A DNA stretch of 64,000 nucleotides from Sulfitobacter sp. F26169L (GCF_026410285.1 NZ_JAPMLP010000002.1:7501-71500), one strand, 5' to 3'; positions 44,708 through 55,485 are shown, counted from the first letter of the stretch. The notes: a model not told the origin generated them from the sequence alone. A program made the numbers and translations.

Positions 44708-46018
44708 TTAATCGGCAACCACACCTTCGGGTTTACCGACAACAACAAAATGCAATCCGTCAGGGTCCAGCAGTTCACCCGCCACACGTTGCACATCCTC
44801 CAGCGTCACGCGTTCTACCCGTTCATTGCGGGTTTTGACGTATTCAGGGCTTAGGCCAATCGTCTGCATTCCGACCAGAATACCGGCAATTGTACCATTT
44901 CCGTCAAAGCGCAGCGGGTAGGCACCTGTCAGATAAGTCTTGGCGTCCTCCAATTCTTTTGCGCTGACGCTTTCTTCTGCTGCAAGCCGCCATTGATCCT
45001 TGATCACACTGATCGCTTCGCCGATCCGGTCATTGGCAGAACTAACAGACCCCATGTAGGCATTAGCCAGATCACGCGGGAAAAGGTAGGAATAGACGCC
45101 GTAGGTAAGGCCCCGCTTTTCGCGCACTTCCTGCATCAGACGGCTTTCGAATGATCCACCGCCCAGAATCTGGTTCAGCAGAACAGCGGCGAAATAGTCG
45201 TCATCATCGACCGCGATACCACGCTGGCCGAACAGGGCAACCGATTGCGGTGTATCAAAATCAACCACCGTAATTCCGCCCTCGATCTGCGGTTCCACTT
45301 TGGGCGGCATGGGCGCGCCGCTTTGCGGCAACCCGCCAAGCAACGTGTCGAGCAACGTGCCGAGCTGCTCGGGCGTGATATCACCGACCGCCCCTACCAG
45401 CACACGGTCACGGACCAACGTGTTGCGGTGTGCCTCGACCAAATCGTCACGGGTCAGGGACGCAACGCTTTCGGTCGTGCCTGACTCAACCGTGCCATAA
45501 GGATGGTTACCATAGGCCATCTTTGCAAATGTTTTAGCCGCAATTTCATTTGGGTCTTTGGCATCAAATGCCAGACCGGACAGAACCTGCGCACGCACCC
45601 GCTCGATATCGGCGTCGTCAAAACGCGGCTTCTGCAGCGCATCGCGCAGCAGCGCTACGGATTCATTAAAGTTTTCGGTCAGAAACCGTGCCGATACTGT
45701 AACTGCTTCGGGGTCGGAGCCGAACCCGAAGCTGGTTGCAAGCGTTTCCGTGGCGCGGGCAAATTCGCGTGCATCCAGCCCACCCGATCCCTCTTCCAGC
45801 AAACCGGTCATGAGGTTTACCGCACCTCGTTTTCCCTCAACGTCTAGCGACGTGCCGCCCAGAAACGCGATTTCGAGCGCTACAAACGGCAGCGAATGTT
45901 CTTCCACCAGCCACGCTGTAACACCGCCGTCAGACGTGACCGTCTGTATATCAACCTCGGCATAGGCCGGCATTGCCACGGCGGCGCCCAGAAACAGGGC
46001 AGTTGCAAAACGGATCAT
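44708..46018 (-). CDS. M16 peptidase-like protein, non-catalytic partner
   Basis: A 436-residue periplasmic M16-family protein with a signal peptide (MIRFATALFLGAAVAMPAYA). It has the M16 fold (AFLGGTSLDVEGKRGAVNLMTGLLEEG in the first half; VREKRGLTYGVYSYLFPRD in the second), but where active members have HxxEH it reads LMTGLLEEG, so the zinc site is missing. The C-terminal half keeps the R/Y pair region that helps the active partner. Its ATG overlaps the stop of the upstream M16 gene (ATGA), so the two probably form a heterodimer. Confidence 0.88.
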   Translation of the reverse strand: MIRFATALFLGAAVAMPAYAEVDIQTVTSDGGVTAWLVEEHSLPFVALEIAFLGGTSLDVEGKRGAVNLMTGLLEEGSGGLDAREFARATETLATSFGFGSDPEAVTVSARFLTENFNESVALLRDALQKPRFDDADIERVRAQVLSGLAFDAKDPNEIAAKTFAKMAYGNHPYGTVESGTTESVASLTRDDLVEAHRNTLVRDRVLVGAVGDITPEQLGTLLDTLLGGLPQSGAPMPPKVEPQIEGGITVVDFDTPQSVALFGQRGIAVDDDDYFAAVLLNQILGGGSFESRLMQEVREKRGLTYGVYSYLFPRDLANAYMGSVSSANDRIGEAISVIKDQWRLAAEESVSAKELEDAKTYLTGAYPLRFDGNGTIAGILVGMQTIGLSPEYVKTRNERVERVTLEDVQRVAGELLDPDGLHFVVVGKPEGVVAD

Positions 46019-47355
46019 TGTGTTTCTCCTTCGGGGCGCATCAACCAGCCGGTCACCGAAGCCTCGCGGCGCAGCAAAGATGCGGCTTTCATGATATCTT
46101 CGGCTGTGACAGCATCCAGAATTTCCGGCCAAGCCTGAACATCCTCGATCGTCAGGCCGGATGTCAGGGCGCGGCCATATCTGTTGGCAATGCCATCCAC
46201 ATTGTCTTGCGCATAAATCTCGGCGGCGCGGATCTGTAGCTTGATCCGCTCCAGCTGCTCTGCATCTACACCCTTTTCAAGGAAATCGGCTATCGCCTGA
46301 TCCAGTGCGGCCTCCCCCTCGGAGAGGGTTACGCCGTCTGACGGAACAATGATCATCCTGAATGTGGTGTCATCCAGCGATACGCCGGAATACCACGCAG
46401 TAGAATATGTTACCGTCTGTGTGTCGAACTGAAGCTTTTCCGCGAAATAGGAGGTTGATCCACCGCCGAGAATTTCAGCAAGGATGGTAAGGGCCGCTGC
46501 GGTTTCCTGCGCGCCGCTGTCGCGTTCGGGGACCAGATAACTGCGCGAGACATAGGGCTGGGCCACGCGCGCATCGCGGAATATCACGCGGCGTTCTGCG
46601 TTCTGGCGCGGTTCTTCTGTGCGCAACCGCTCTGGCAAATCCGGATTCGCAGGGATCGGGCCGTAATGTTTTTCGGCCAGTGTGCGCACCTCTTCCGGTG
46701 TCACGTCCCCCGATACAACCAGCACGGTATTGTTAGGCGAATAATACAATTCATAAAAGCCGAGCGCGTCTTCCAGATCAAGCTGCTCCATCTCGTGCAT
46801 CCATCCGATCACGGGCGTGCCGTAGCGGTGGTTGAGGTACTGGGCCGCACTTACCTGCTCTGCGAACAGGGCTTGCGGATTGTTTTCCGTGCGCTGGTTA
46901 CGCTCTTCGATAATCACGTTCCGTTCGGTTGCGATGTTTTCCGGCGTGAGGCGGATATTCTTCATCCGGTCCGCTTCCATCTTCATCATCAGGTCCAGAC
47001 GATCCGCGGCGATGCGCTGGTAATATGCGGTATAATCATAGCTGGTGAAGGCGTTATCGCGCCCGCCATTCGCGGCCACGGTAGCCGATAGTTCACCCGC
47101 TTCCAGTTCATCAGTCGCCTTGAACAGCAGATGTTCAAGAAAATGCGCCACACCTGAGGAGCCTTTCGGCTCGTCCGCCGAGCCTGCCCGATACCAAAGC
47201 ATATGCTGTACAACCGGCGCGCGGTGATCTTCCACCACAACGACCTGCATGCCGTTATCAAGGTTGAAATCGGTGACTTTACCACTCGTTTCCGCCAGCA
47301 AGGCAGTCGGCAGAAGCATTACGGACAGCAACGCGGTTCGGGCGTATCGCAACAT
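46015..47355 (-). CDS. M16 zinc metallopeptidase (catalytic)
   Basis: A 446-residue periplasmic insulinase/pitrilysin-type peptidase with a signal peptide (MLRYARTALLSVMLLPTAL). The inverted zinc motif HFLEHLLF gives the two His and Glu residues, and the downstream Glu is in RNVIIEERNQR. ATG at 47355 follows AAAGGAAC; a longer frame to 47496 has no ribosome site. It overlaps the non-catalytic paralogue by 4 bases. Such pairs degrade periplasmic peptides; the natural substrates are not known here. Confidence 0.92.
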   Translation of the reverse strand: MLRYARTALLSVMLLPTALLAETSGKVTDFNLDNGMQVVVVEDHRAPVVQHMLWYRAGSADEPKGSSGVAHFLEHLLFKATDELEAGELSATVAANGGRDNAFTSYDYTAYYQRIAADRLDLMMKMEADRMKNIRLTPENIATERNVIIEERNQRTENNPQALFAEQVSAAQYLNHRYGTPVIGWMHEMEQLDLEDALGFYELYYSPNNTVLVVSGDVTPEEVRTLAEKHYGPIPANPDLPERLRTEEPRQNAERRVIFRDARVAQPYVSRSYLVPERDSGAQETAAALTILAEILGGGSTSYFAEKLQFDTQTVTYSTAWYSGVSLDDTTFRMIIVPSDGVTLSEGEAALDQAIADFLEKGVDAEQLERIKLQIRAAEIYAQDNVDGIANRYGRALTSGLTIEDVQAWPEILDAVTAEDIMKAASLLRREASVTGWLMRPEGETQ

Positions 47356-47461
47356 CAAGAGGTTCCTTTTCGGTCGGTCAAGGGGCGCATGTGACATAGG
47401 TACGCCCACCGCGCGCAGGTTCAAGCAGCGCGGCGCATTATCACAGATATGTAATGAAGTA

Positions 47462-47965
47462 TCAGGGTGCAGGCGGAGCGGATGGCGTGCGCGCACCAGC
47501 GTTGCGCCAGCGGTTCTGTTCGGCCTGCGCGTTCAGCGCTTCACGGCGGTAGGCCTGATTATAGCGGTCTACAGGGACGATACGGAACTGGGTAAACCGC
47601 GCCTTGCGTTTGCGGAATTTGGCATCCGTCTGGGCAAGGTTCTCGCGTATGTCAGGGCTGACGCCCAGACGGCTGGTATGGCGCACCAATGCACCGTCAG
47701 TCGCAGGGACCGGCGCATTCGGATCACCCAACTGGCCGCCAAAGGCCTGCGCCCCTTCGGCAAGCGCCGAGCGGTCAACGCGGTTGCTACCGCCGGGGGT
47801 CGGCGTGGGCAGATCCCGGTAGCTGTCGGGCCTTTGCAACTCGCCAACAGGCTGGATGCCAAATTCATCCGGTCCTTTGGATGTGCTCTGCAAATCCCGC
47901 AGGCCCACGTTGGCACATCCCGCGACCAGCACAGGCAGTACAAACAACAAAGCAAATTTCCGCAT
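47462..47965 (-). CDS. DUF3035 lipoprotein (BamF-like)
   Basis: A 167-residue lipoprotein with a type II signal peptide (lipobox LVAGC, lipidated Cys near residue 17) followed by a low-complexity, Pro/Gln/Arg-rich mature part (FGIQPVGELQRPDSYRDLP, matching the DUF3035 core). The family includes BamF, a small part of the outer-membrane beta-barrel assembly complex in Caulobacter. The start follows GGAGG by 6 bases. It sits directly downstream of lspA, the peptidase that processes such signal peptides. Confidence 0.83.
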   Translation of the reverse strand: MRKFALLFVLPVLVAGCANVGLRDLQSTSKGPDEFGIQPVGELQRPDSYRDLPTPTPGGSNRVDRSALAEGAQAFGGQLGDPNAPVPATDGALVRHTSRLGVSPDIRENLAQTDAKFRKRKARFTQFRIVPVDRYNQAYRREALNAQAEQNRWRNAGARTPSAPPAP

Positions 47966-48019
47966 CAAAGGCCTCCAGACCGTCGTTGCCCCTTCAATAT
48001 CGCAACCTGTACCGCAATG

Positions 48020-48544
48020 TCACCCAGCTTTTTTCGCGCGAGGTTTGCGCGGCTTTTTCCTGCCGTCTCCTTTGGGGGCCTTATCGTTCCCGTCCGCGAA
48101 AAAGATCAAGCCCAGCGCCCCTACGAATATGAAGATATCGGCGATGTTGAAAACAAAGGGATTATTGAGGCCACAGCAGGACATATTAAGAAAATCAAGC
48201 ACATAGCCGTAGATCAGACGGTCAACGACATTTGCAAGTGCGCCGCCGATCAACAGGCCCGCACTCACCTGCGCGATGGCTGTGGTTGCGTTTTTGCGCG
48301 CCCAGAACAGGACTGCCACGCAAATTACAATCGCAAGGGTGATCAGAAACCAGCGGCTTGCCTCTGATCCGCCACCAAACAGGCCGAAGTTGATGCCGCG
48401 ATTTTCACCGTAGCGGAAATTTATCAGCGGCGGCAAAACGTCGATGCTGCGGATGCGCGCCAGTTCCATCATGTGGATCACAATGTATTTGCTGATCTGG
48501 TCGAGCGTGAAAGCACAGAAACCAGCCCAAAAGATCATCCGCAT
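48020..48544 (-). CDS. lspA: Lipoprotein signal peptidase
   Basis: A 174-residue inner-membrane aspartyl peptidase (signal peptidase II) that removes the signal peptides of lipoproteins after lipidation. Four hydrophobic segments are visible. Catalytic aspartates are Asp117 (GYVLDFLN, after NVVDRL) and Asp136 (FNIADIFI). A basic C-terminal tail (GDGRKKPRKPRAKKAG) extends into the cytoplasm. It lies between purH and the DUF3035 lipoprotein gene, on the same strand as both. Confidence 0.95.
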   Translation of the reverse strand: MRMIFWAGFCAFTLDQISKYIVIHMMELARIRSIDVLPPLINFRYGENRGINFGLFGGGSEASRWFLITLAIVICVAVLFWARKNATTAIAQVSAGLLIGGALANVVDRLIYGYVLDFLNMSCCGLNNPFVFNIADIFIFVGALGLIFFADGNDKAPKGDGRKKPRKPRAKKAG

Positions 48545-48562
48545 CGGAAAACCGCTCCTGTT

Positions 48563-50149
48563 TTAGTGGCGGAAATGGCGCATGCCGGTGAACACCATCG
48601 CCAGACCGGCCTCGTCCGCGGCCGCGATGACCTCGTCATCGCGCATGGAGCCGCCCGGCTGGATGAGTGCGGTTGCACCGGCTTCGGCGGCGGTCACCAG
48701 ACCATCCGCAAAGGGGAAAAACGCATCAGACGCGACAACAGAACCATGCGTGAGAGGGTTGGGAAGGCCCATCGCCTCGGCCATATCAACCGCTTTACGC
48801 GCAGCGATGCGCGTGCTGTCAACGCGGCTCATCTGGCCGGCGCCCACGCCGACGGTTGCACCGTCTTTGACGTAGATGATCGCGTTTGATTTGACGTGTT
48901 TCGCCACCGTCCAAGCAAACAGCATATCGGCCAGTTCACGGTCTGTCGGCTGGCGCTTGGTGACGACTTTCAGATCACCCAATTCAATCCGCCCCACGTC
49001 ACGGTCCTGCACCAGCCAGCCACCGGACACTTGGCGCGGCGCAAGGCGCGCGGCGGTCGGGTCGGCCAATCCACCTGTGGTCAGCAAGCGGAGGTTCTTC
49101 TTGGCGGCAAAAATCTTGATCGCATCAGCGTCGGCATCCGGCGCAATGACCACTTCGGTGAAAATGCCTGTAATTGCTTCGGCGGTTTCGGCATCCAGCG
49201 TTTGGTTCAACGCAATGATGCCGCCAAAAGCGCTGGTGCGGTCACAATTAAACGCACGGGCGTAGGCCTCGGCCATTGTTGCACCGGTTGCCACGCCGCA
49301 AGGGTTCGCATGTTTGATGATCGCTACAGCCGGTCCGTTCGCGGGATCAAACTCCGACACCAGTTCGAATGCGGCATCCGTGTCATTGATGTTGTTATAG
49401 CTAAGCTCTTTACCTTGGTGCTGTTTGGCCGTGGCCACACCAGCGCGCGATGATCCATCCGTGTAAAAGGCCGCCTGCTGGTGGGGGTTTTCACCATACC
49501 GCAAAGTTTGCGTCAGCGTTCCGCCAAAGGTGCGGCGGCGCGGGGTGCCCCCCACGGCGTCCGCCATCCACGTGCTGACCGCCGTGTCATAGGCCGCTGT
49601 GCGCGCATAGGCCGTTTGGGCTAGCCGCTGGCGCAGGGCATATGTTGTTTGGCCATCGTTTGCTTTTAACTCGTCCAGAAACGGCGCGTAGTCCTCTACA
49701 TCCACGATAACACTGACGAAACCATGGTTCTTCGCGGCAGAACGGATCATCGCGGGGCCACCGATGTCGATATTTTCGATCACTTCGGCATATCCCGCAC
49801 CTTTGGCAACTGTTTCTTCAAACGGGTAGAGGTTGACTACAACCAGATCGATTGCGCCGATCCCGTGCTCCTCCATTGAGGCCACATGCCCCGCGTCGTC
49901 ACGCAGCGCCAGCAAGCCGCCATGCACCACGGGATGCAGCGTTTTCACGCGGCCATCCATCATCTCGGGAAAGCCTGTAACGTCGGATACGTCTTTCACC
50001 TCGAGCCCCGCCTCGCGCAGTGCCTTTGCTGTACCCCCCGTCGAAAGCAGTTCAACCCCCCGGTCAGCAAGCGCCCGACCAAAATCAACCAATCCGGTTT
50101 TGTCGGAAACAGAAAGAAGGGCGCGTTTAACAGGGTAGAGATCAGCCAT
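48563..50149 (-). CDS. purH: Bifunctional phosphoribosylaminoimidazolecarboxamide formyltransferase / IMP cyclohydrolase
   Basis: A 528-residue enzyme for the last two steps of IMP synthesis. The N-terminal cyclohydrolase domain starts [19 protein letters not shown] and contains [12 protein letters not shown]; the C-terminal formyltransferase domain has the Lys-His motif in [11 protein letters not shown] and ends with a typical [15 protein letters not shown] segment. ATG at 50149 is chosen because AAAGGAG lies 7 bases before it. It follows the heparinase-like gene closely on the same strand. Confidence 0.97.
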   Translation of the reverse strand: MADLYPVKRALLSVSDKTGLVDFGRALADRGVELLSTGGTAKALREAGLEVKDVSDVTGFPEMMDGRVKTLHPVVHGGLLALRDDAGHVASMEEHGIGAIDLVVVNLYPFEETVAKGAGYAEVIENIDIGGPAMIRSAAKNHGFVSVIVDVEDYAPFLDELKANDGQTTYALRQRLAQTAYARTAAYDTAVSTWMADAVGGTPRRRTFGGTLTQTLRYGENPHQQAAFYTDGSSRAGVATAKQHQGKELSYNNINDTDAAFELVSEFDPANGPAVAIIKHANPCGVATGATMAEAYARAFNCDRTSAFGGIIALNQTLDAETAEAITGIFTEVVIAPDADADAIKIFAAKKNLRLLTTGGLADPTAARLAPRQVSGGWLVQDRDVGRIELGDLKVVTKRQPTDRELADMLFAWTVAKHVKSNAIIYVKDGATVGVGAGQMSRVDSTRIAARKAVDMAEAMGLPNPLTHGSVVASDAFFPFADGLVTAAEAGATALIQPGGSMRDDEVIAAADEAGLAMVFTGMRHFRH

Positions 50150-50165
50150 GGCAGGGCTCCTTTGG

Positions 50166-51920
50166 TCAGTCTTGGTCGAGATACGGATCATCCCGTTCTA
50201 AATCACGCACGCCAATCGCAGTTTCCTGCGCCTTCGACAAGGACCAGCGCACCCGTGTCGCGGGATTTATCGCGCGGCCCGTCAAAATAATCTGCTGTGC
50301 CGCGCGCGGCTTCAGGCGTGTTGTTTCCAGATATGCGCCGGGTTCCAGCGTAAGTTCGGTTGTGCCGTCATGGCGAAACACCCAGATTTCACCCGACTTC
50401 AGAGCCATGGAAACAGCAGCGCCGCCCAGATCAAGCGTTGCGTCAACTTCGGGGTGCAAATGAAAGCGGATTTCAAATCGCAGGCCTTTTAGCTTTGTTT
50501 TGTCCAGGGCACGGTCAAACCGGCGCTTTTCCGCATCCTCTAACGCCAGCAGCATATCCTCGCCCGCGACAGCGCGGCCATCATGGGTCAGCTCGATTGT
50601 ACGTGCATGGGTCAAACCATGGGTCAGAACGTAGCCGTCATGCCCGCCCTGAAATTTCATCCCGTCACTTACCGGTGTAATTTCAACAGGCACATGTGTC
50701 GGCGCATCAATCAGCGCCTCGACACCTGTGCGGCGGTCTGCGGTGTCCAGACGTGCGCTGGAATATCCGCCAAGGCTGAGCGCTGAATGTGACGGTGTGG
50801 CCCGACCCGCGCGCCGCCAGTCCAATCCGAATGATGCCCCGGAGCCGCAATTCACAATCAAGGGCCGTCGCCCCGAGGTAAGCTCAAACGCGAGTGTTGA
50901 CGCATGGGCATTTGCAGAAGCGGCCCCCTGTGGTGGCGGGCTAGCATCAATAATTACGCTGGTGCGCCCCGCCGAAAGGCGTGCATATCCCATCGACAAC
51001 CCCTCTGGCTGCGTGGTGCGCACACCGGATGCTGCAAGCGCGTGATCCAGCCACCCCTCCGCACCGCGCCCGCCGCCATGAAAACGGGCAAGGCCACCGT
51101 CCGTGTGACGCAAGGTGCGTAACGTTGGTGCAATCCGCTCGATCGCGGCAAGATGGGGTTGCGGCGTACCACGCCCCGCATCTGACAGGGCTGCTGCGGC
51201 CCACGTCAGCAGCGTGAAAACGTCCAGCAATTCTTCCGGGTTTCGCGTCGGCAGGCCGCCCTGGGCGTCAATCTGCGTTTCACATTCATGCGCCAGCGCT
51301 TTAATTGCCGGATCGGCAAGGCTCTCCAACCCCTCCAGCGACAAACCGGCATAGATCAATCCCGTCAACGCCTCAAAACGCGCCAGTCCGGGGGCCGCAG
51401 CATGCCACCGCTTTGACAAGAACCGGGTCTGCTGCATCAACGAGCGGAAAAAAGCTTCGCTGTCGGGCGCGTTTTCACCTCCGCCGTGCAACACGAACAG
51501 CGCATGGTTGATCCAGCGGATCAATCGGCGGCCTGTCAGGTCCGGCGTCCAGCCTTCACCACGGCCACTCCCAAAAAGCTCTATCCATTGCCACAACCAG
51601 CGCTGCGCGGCGCGCCGCGATGGCAAATCTCCGACAGCGGCAAGATCGTCTAGCCACGCAAATCCATGAAGCGCTTGCGAAAAGGCAGTGTCGGGTGCTT
51701 CAAGCTCCCACGGGGATTTGTCGGGTGCGGTAATGAGACTGCCCGCGAACAGAAAGTTTCCTGCGGCGAGTTGCCGGCCTCGCGCAAATGATCCGATTGT
51801 TCGCGGTTCGGGGGATGAAACAAAGCCCCGCGCATGGCCACGCATCCGCGCCGCCGCCCGGGCGTGCCATTGGTTTAACAAACGCGTGCGATGCGCGCGT
51901 AATTGAGGAAACTGGATCAT
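50166..51920 (-). CDS. Heparinase II/III family protein
   Basis: A 584-residue protein of the heparinase II/III-like group, with an alpha-helical toroid N-terminal half (about residues 60-290) and a beta-rich C-terminal half with the HepII/III motif region ([38 protein letters not shown]). No signal peptide is obvious, which is unusual for a polysaccharide lyase but common for the versions beside purH in roseobacters. The substrate is unknown; conserved location suggests a cell-envelope role rather than sugar foraging. Confidence 0.82.
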   Translation of the reverse strand: MIQFPQLRAHRTRLLNQWHARAAARMRGHARGFVSSPEPRTIGSFARGRQLAAGNFLFAGSLITAPDKSPWELEAPDTAFSQALHGFAWLDDLAAVGDLPSRRAAQRWLWQWIELFGSGRGEGWTPDLTGRRLIRWINHALFVLHGGGENAPDSEAFFRSLMQQTRFLSKRWHAAAPGLARFEALTGLIYAGLSLEGLESLADPAIKALAHECETQIDAQGGLPTRNPEELLDVFTLLTWAAAALSDAGRGTPQPHLAAIERIAPTLRTLRHTDGGLARFHGGGRGAEGWLDHALAASGVRTTQPEGLSMGYARLSAGRTSVIIDASPPPQGAASANAHASTLAFELTSGRRPLIVNCGSGASFGLDWRRAGRATPSHSALSLGGYSSARLDTADRRTGVEALIDAPTHVPVEITPVSDGMKFQGGHDGYVLTHGLTHARTIELTHDGRAVAGEDMLLALEDAEKRRFDRALDKTKLKGLRFEIRFHLHPEVDATLDLGGAAVSMALKSGEIWVFRHDGTTELTLEPGAYLETTRLKPRAAQQIILTGRAINPATRVRWSLSKAQETAIGVRDLERDDPYLDQD

Positions 51921-52055
51921 GTGCTCTGCCTATACGCTCTGATGGCGTTTCGGATAGCTTAACCCGCACTGTGGGGGGGTGTCACCGTTTTTCCGGCACA
52001 TTACCGCCCAAAGCTGTAGATCAGCAGCACGAACACCCTTCCCGGGCGCAGGCAA

Positions 52056-53327
52056 TCAGGCCTGTTTGCGCAAGCAAGCGATATAAAAACCATCCATACC
52101 GCCCTGCTCCGCCCAGAAATCGGGGCGCAGCCGCAGACCACCTTCAGAGGATACCCACGCCGGATCGATACCGGGCAGGTCGAGCGCTGCGCTGTCCACA
52201 GACATATCCGGATGCCGCTCTAGCGCATCGTCAATCTGGACCTCGCCTTCGTCGGGCAGCAGGCTGCAGGTGCAAAACACCATCCGGCCACCGGGTTTCA
52301 ACAGCGACCATGCATGGTCCAGCAGTTCTTCCTGCAATTCGATCAGCGCACCGAAATCGGAGCCGTCTTTGGCATGTGGCAGATCGGGGTGACGCCGGAT
52401 TGTTCCTGTGGCGGAACAGGGGGCGTCCAGCAAAATGGCATCGAACTCGCCCTGAAACTGGCGCGCATCCTTGATAAAGGTTCGGGCGTTCAACCCCGTA
52501 CGCGCAAGGTTTTCTTTCACCCGCTGCATCCGCGAATGGCTGTCGTCCACCGCGCGCACCTCGGCTCCTGTGGCAGCCAACTGCATCGTCTTCCCCCCCG
52601 GTGCGGCACAAAGATCAAGCACCAGTTCACCCGCTTGGGCATTCAGAATTTTTGCTGGCAGGGCAGCGGCAGCATCCTGAACCCACCAATCGCCCTCCGC
52701 AAAACCTTCCATAGCTGAAACCTGCCCCCCGCCATGCAAACGCACGGTGCCTGTAGGAAGTAACGTAGCTTCAAGACGTTCAGCCAATGCGGCAGGGTCA
52801 TCCTTTGCGGTCAGATCGAACGGCGCGCCTTTGAAATGGGCGCTTTCTATTGCCGCGATTGCATCTGCGCCCCATGCATCAACCAACGGACCGCGCAGCC
52901 ATTTGGGCAAACGCGGGGCGCGCCGTGCACTCCATGCCTCCGGCCCTTCGGCCGCGACCTTGCGCAGCACTGCGTTGACCAGCCCCTTGAGGTGGCCAAG
53001 GTGTTTGTCACCCGCCACCACGGACACCATGGCGTTCACCACACCGTGCGCTGCACCGCCTGTACATAATTCCACCGTGCCGACACGCAGCGCGTTCCGA
53101 ACTGTGAGGGGCGGATACTTATTCAGGTGTTTTTGCAAAATGCGGTCAGCACGTTCCATCCCGCGCAAGGTATCCTGTGCAAGACGCTGGGCGCGTGCAC
53201 GATCATCGGGTGGCAGCCTGTCCAGCACACCTGCGCCCAAAAGCTCTGACATCAGCTTCCCTTCGCCCAGAATCTGGTCGAGCAGGAAAACAGCGGATTT
53301 ACGGGCGGATACGCCGGTGTCTGACAT
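52056..53327 (-). CDS. rsmB: 16S rRNA (cytosine-C5) methyltransferase, RsmB family
   Basis: A 423-residue enzyme with an N-terminal NusB-like RNA-binding domain (about 1-140) and a C-terminal SAM methyltransferase domain. SAM-binding LVLDLCAAPGGKTMQLAA is near 245, the first cysteine motif DAPCSATGTIRRHPDL near 310 and the catalytic CTCSLLP near 362. It methylates C5 of a cytosine in small-subunit rRNA (C967 in E. coli). It diverges from the DUF1674 gene and is upstream of the heparinase-like and purH genes on the same strand. Confidence 0.92.
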   Translation of the reverse strand: MSDTGVSARKSAVFLLDQILGEGKLMSELLGAGVLDRLPPDDRARAQRLAQDTLRGMERADRILQKHLNKYPPLTVRNALRVGTVELCTGGAAHGVVNAMVSVVAGDKHLGHLKGLVNAVLRKVAAEGPEAWSARRAPRLPKWLRGPLVDAWGADAIAAIESAHFKGAPFDLTAKDDPAALAERLEATLLPTGTVRLHGGGQVSAMEGFAEGDWWVQDAAAALPAKILNAQAGELVLDLCAAPGGKTMQLAATGAEVRAVDDSHSRMQRVKENLARTGLNARTFIKDARQFQGEFDAILLDAPCSATGTIRRHPDLPHAKDGSDFGALIELQEELLDHAWSLLKPGGRMVFCTCSLLPDEGEVQIDDALERHPDMSVDSAALDLPGIDPAWVSSEGGLRLRPDFWAEQGGMDGFYIACLRKQA

Positions 53328-53412
53328 GTACTTGGCTTTCTCTTGGCGGTCTGGTGGTTGTCTGGGGCAAGGCGCACGTTATATCAAGAGAGAGTTGAGA
53401 AAGGAACGCCCC

Positions 53413-53646
53413 ATGGCCAAGGATCCATCCCCCAAAGAACCACCCGTACCGGACGCCCCTATTCCACCCACACCGGAACCGGAGCCTGATCTGCCTCCTC
53501 CTGCCCAGCGCGCACTGGCCGAGGCCGCTGCGCGCCGCGCCGCAGCGCAAGACCTTGATCTGCCGCCGGAATTGGGCGGGCGAAACGGACCAGAGCCGGT
53601 ACGCTACGGCGATTGGGAAAAAAAGGGCATTGCAATCGATTTCTAG
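53413..53646 (+). CDS. DUF1674 protein (SDHAF4-like)
   Basis: A 77-residue protein whose C-terminus, GGRNGPEPVRYGDWEKKG, is the DUF1674 signature, related to SDHAF4, which helps assemble the flavoprotein of succinate dehydrogenase in mitochondria. The N-terminal half is low-complexity, rich in Pro, Glu and Ala. ATG at 53413 has AGGAAC upstream; the frame extends further left but only as antisense to rsmB. Confidence 0.88.
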   Translation: MAKDPSPKEPPVPDAPIPPTPEPEPDLPPPAQRALAEAAARRAAAQDLDLPPELGGRNGPEPVRYGDWEKKGIAIDF

Positions 53647-53694
53647 CATCGATTGCCGGAGCCTGGGGCGCAATTACATATTAACCAGACACAC

Positions 53695-54051
53695 CTAGCG
53701 CAGAGAGAAATCTGCGCTGTCGCCTGTACCCCGATCAGAGGTAAAGCGGAGTTTTCCGCCCCACGCTCTCACTTCCTGACAATTATATCCCAAATCGTCA
53801 CCGCCCCAGTTTAATGACCGGCAGAAATAGCCGTTTTTCCAAGTCCAGTTCCCTGTGACATCCCACGCAGCGCCTTTACCGGAAATCGCGCCGTCAAGGC
53901 CGACGTTCAATCTTACCAGTGGGCGGGTCAGGGTTTTGCCCTGAATGATGCTTTTAAATTGCGATGCGGTCTCCACCTTTGAAAACTCGGCTAGTGCGGT
54001 CGTACCGGACAGTATCGCAAGGCTGGCAACAACAGATATGATCCGTAGCAT
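53695..54051 (-). CDS. Small secreted protein of unknown function
   Basis: A 118-residue protein with a Sec signal peptide (MLRIISVVASLAILSGTTAL, cleavage near ALA-E) and a mature domain of about 95 residues, rich in Gly, Trp and beta-prone residues, with two cysteines (GYFCRSLNWGGDDLGYNCQE) that could pair in the periplasm. The pattern recalls small periplasmic dehydrogenase-like or lipocalin-like proteins, but I do not recognise a family. It stands alone. Confidence 0.75.
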   Translation of the reverse strand: MLRIISVVASLAILSGTTALAEFSKVETASQFKSIIQGKTLTRPLVRLNVGLDGAISGKGAAWDVTGNWTWKNGYFCRSLNWGGDDLGYNCQEVRAWGGKLRFTSDRGTGDSADFSLR

Positions 54052-54152
54052 TTGATCTCTCCTTCGAGGTCGATTGCTATAGATACGTCGCGTTCACGCC
54101 GATAGTTTCATAAAAGCGGGTTTTTCCAAGTCTCGCCGGTTTGCCGTACTGT

Positions 54153-54968
54153 CTATTCCCCAAGCCCCAGCACATCCAGCATATCATACTCTCCGGCTTC
54201 CCGGCCCTGCCCCCACAGCGCAGCCTTGAGCGCGCCGCGCGCGAACAATGCACGATCCGATGCAACGTGACGCAAAATGATCCGCTCTCCGGCGCCAGCA
54301 AACATCACATCATGTTCACCGACAATGTCACCACCGCGGATCGCTGAAAATCCGATATCTCCGCGCTTGCGCGCGCCTGTAATGCCATCGCGGCCCGAAT
54401 CACTGACATCGGCAAGGTTCACGCCGCGCCCCTCGGCTGCGGCCTCGCCCAGCATCAACGCAGTGCCTGACGGGGCATCTACTTTTTGATTGTGGTGGGA
54501 TTCGATAATTTCGATATCAAAATCTTCATCCAATGCCGCAGCCACCTTGCGCGTCAGCAGAGTAAGTAGGTTAACTCCAAGGCTCATATTGCCCGCGCGC
54601 ACGATCACCGCATTGCGGGCCGGCTCTTTTAGCTGCGCAATCTCGGCCGTGCTCATCCCTGTTGTGCCAATGACGTGTACGATACCGGCTTTTGCTGCCG
54701 CTGCCGCAAAGGCCAGTGTCGAAGCGGGTGTTGTGAAATCTATGATCGCCTGGGCATCGGCAATTGCAGTGGCAACATCGTCTGTCACGATGACACCGTT
54801 AGCCGTACCGCCCATGGCCCCCCCCAGATCCTGACCGATCCAGTCATGGCCGGAGCGCTCGACAGCGCCGACAAGCTGCATTTTCGGATTTGCCGCGACC
54901 TCGCGCGCCAGCATCTGACCCATCCGGCCCGAAATTCCCGTAATGGCAATACCCGTTGTCTGTGTCAT
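54153..54968 (-). CDS. dapB: 4-hydroxy-tetrahydrodipicolinate reductase
   Basis: A 271-residue NAD(P)H-dependent reductase in the diaminopimelate-lysine pathway. The nucleotide motif [12 protein letters not shown] is near residue 10, the catalytic [15 protein letters not shown] near residue 155, and the C-terminal [11 protein letters not shown] is typical. ATG at 54968 has CGGAGAAC upstream; the 20-codon longer frame has no support. It diverges from rbfA. Confidence 0.96.
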   Translation of the reverse strand: MTQTTGIAITGISGRMGQMLAREVAANPKMQLVGAVERSGHDWIGQDLGGAMGGTANGVIVTDDVATAIADAQAIIDFTTPASTLAFAAAAAKAGIVHVIGTTGMSTAEIAQLKEPARNAVIVRAGNMSLGVNLLTLLTRKVAAALDEDFDIEIIESHHNQKVDAPSGTALMLGEAAAEGRGVNLADVSDSGRDGITGARKRGDIGFSAIRGGDIVGEHDVMFAGAGERIILRHVASDRALFARGALKAALWGQGREAGEYDMLDVLGLGE

Positions 54969-55056
54969 GTGCTGTTCTCCGCTTGATCTGTTAACCTGCG
55001 GTGTAACGCGCGGTTGCCGCCTTGGCAAAGAAGATCAGACACCTTAGATGATGCGT

Positions 55057-55485
55057 ATGGCAAAGAATAAATCATCCGAGGGCAGAGGCCCAACACAACG
55101 GCAACTGCGCGTCGCGGAAACCATCCGTCGCGCGCTTAGCGATGTTCTGGCGCGCGGCGATGTGCATGACCCTGAACTTAACCGCATGTCCATCACGGTC
55201 GGAGAGGTTCGCACATCCAACGATTTGAAAGTGGCGACAGCGTATGTCCTGCCTTTGGGTGGTATCGGTCAGGACGATGTTCTGGAATTGCTTGAGCGAA
55301 ACAAATACGAGTTGCGCAAGCTGGTCGCAAAAAAGCTGACGTTGAAATTTTCACCCGAGCTACGCTTTCAGCTGGACCGCACGTTTGACCAGATGGATGA
55401 AACACGGCGTATGCTGGCGCAAGATGTAGTGCGCCGTGACGCCGATGCGCCAGACGCGGCGGACGACGGGACAGTTGAAACGTGA
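55057..55485 (+). CDS. rbfA: Ribosome-binding factor A
   Basis: A 142-residue KH-fold protein that binds the 30S subunit during late maturation. Family stretches are [34 protein letters not shown] and [19 protein letters not shown]. The C-terminal tail is acidic. ATG at 55057 (MAKNKSSEG) resembles the usual start in this group; ATG codons at 55048 and 55051 are possible. The next gene begins inside its stop codon. Confidence 0.93.
   Translation: MAKNKSSEGRGPTQRQLRVAETIRRALSDVLARGDVHDPELNRMSITVGEVRTSNDLKVATAYVLPLGGIGQDDVLELLERNKYELRKLVAKKLTLKFSPELRFQLDRTFDQMDETRRMLAQDVVRRDADAPDAADDGTVET

Noticed and set aside
52747..53412. N-terminal extension of the DUF1674 gene
   Set aside because: The extension is antisense to rsmB and lacks similarity; a ribosome site and the conserved DUF1674 length support ATG at 53413.
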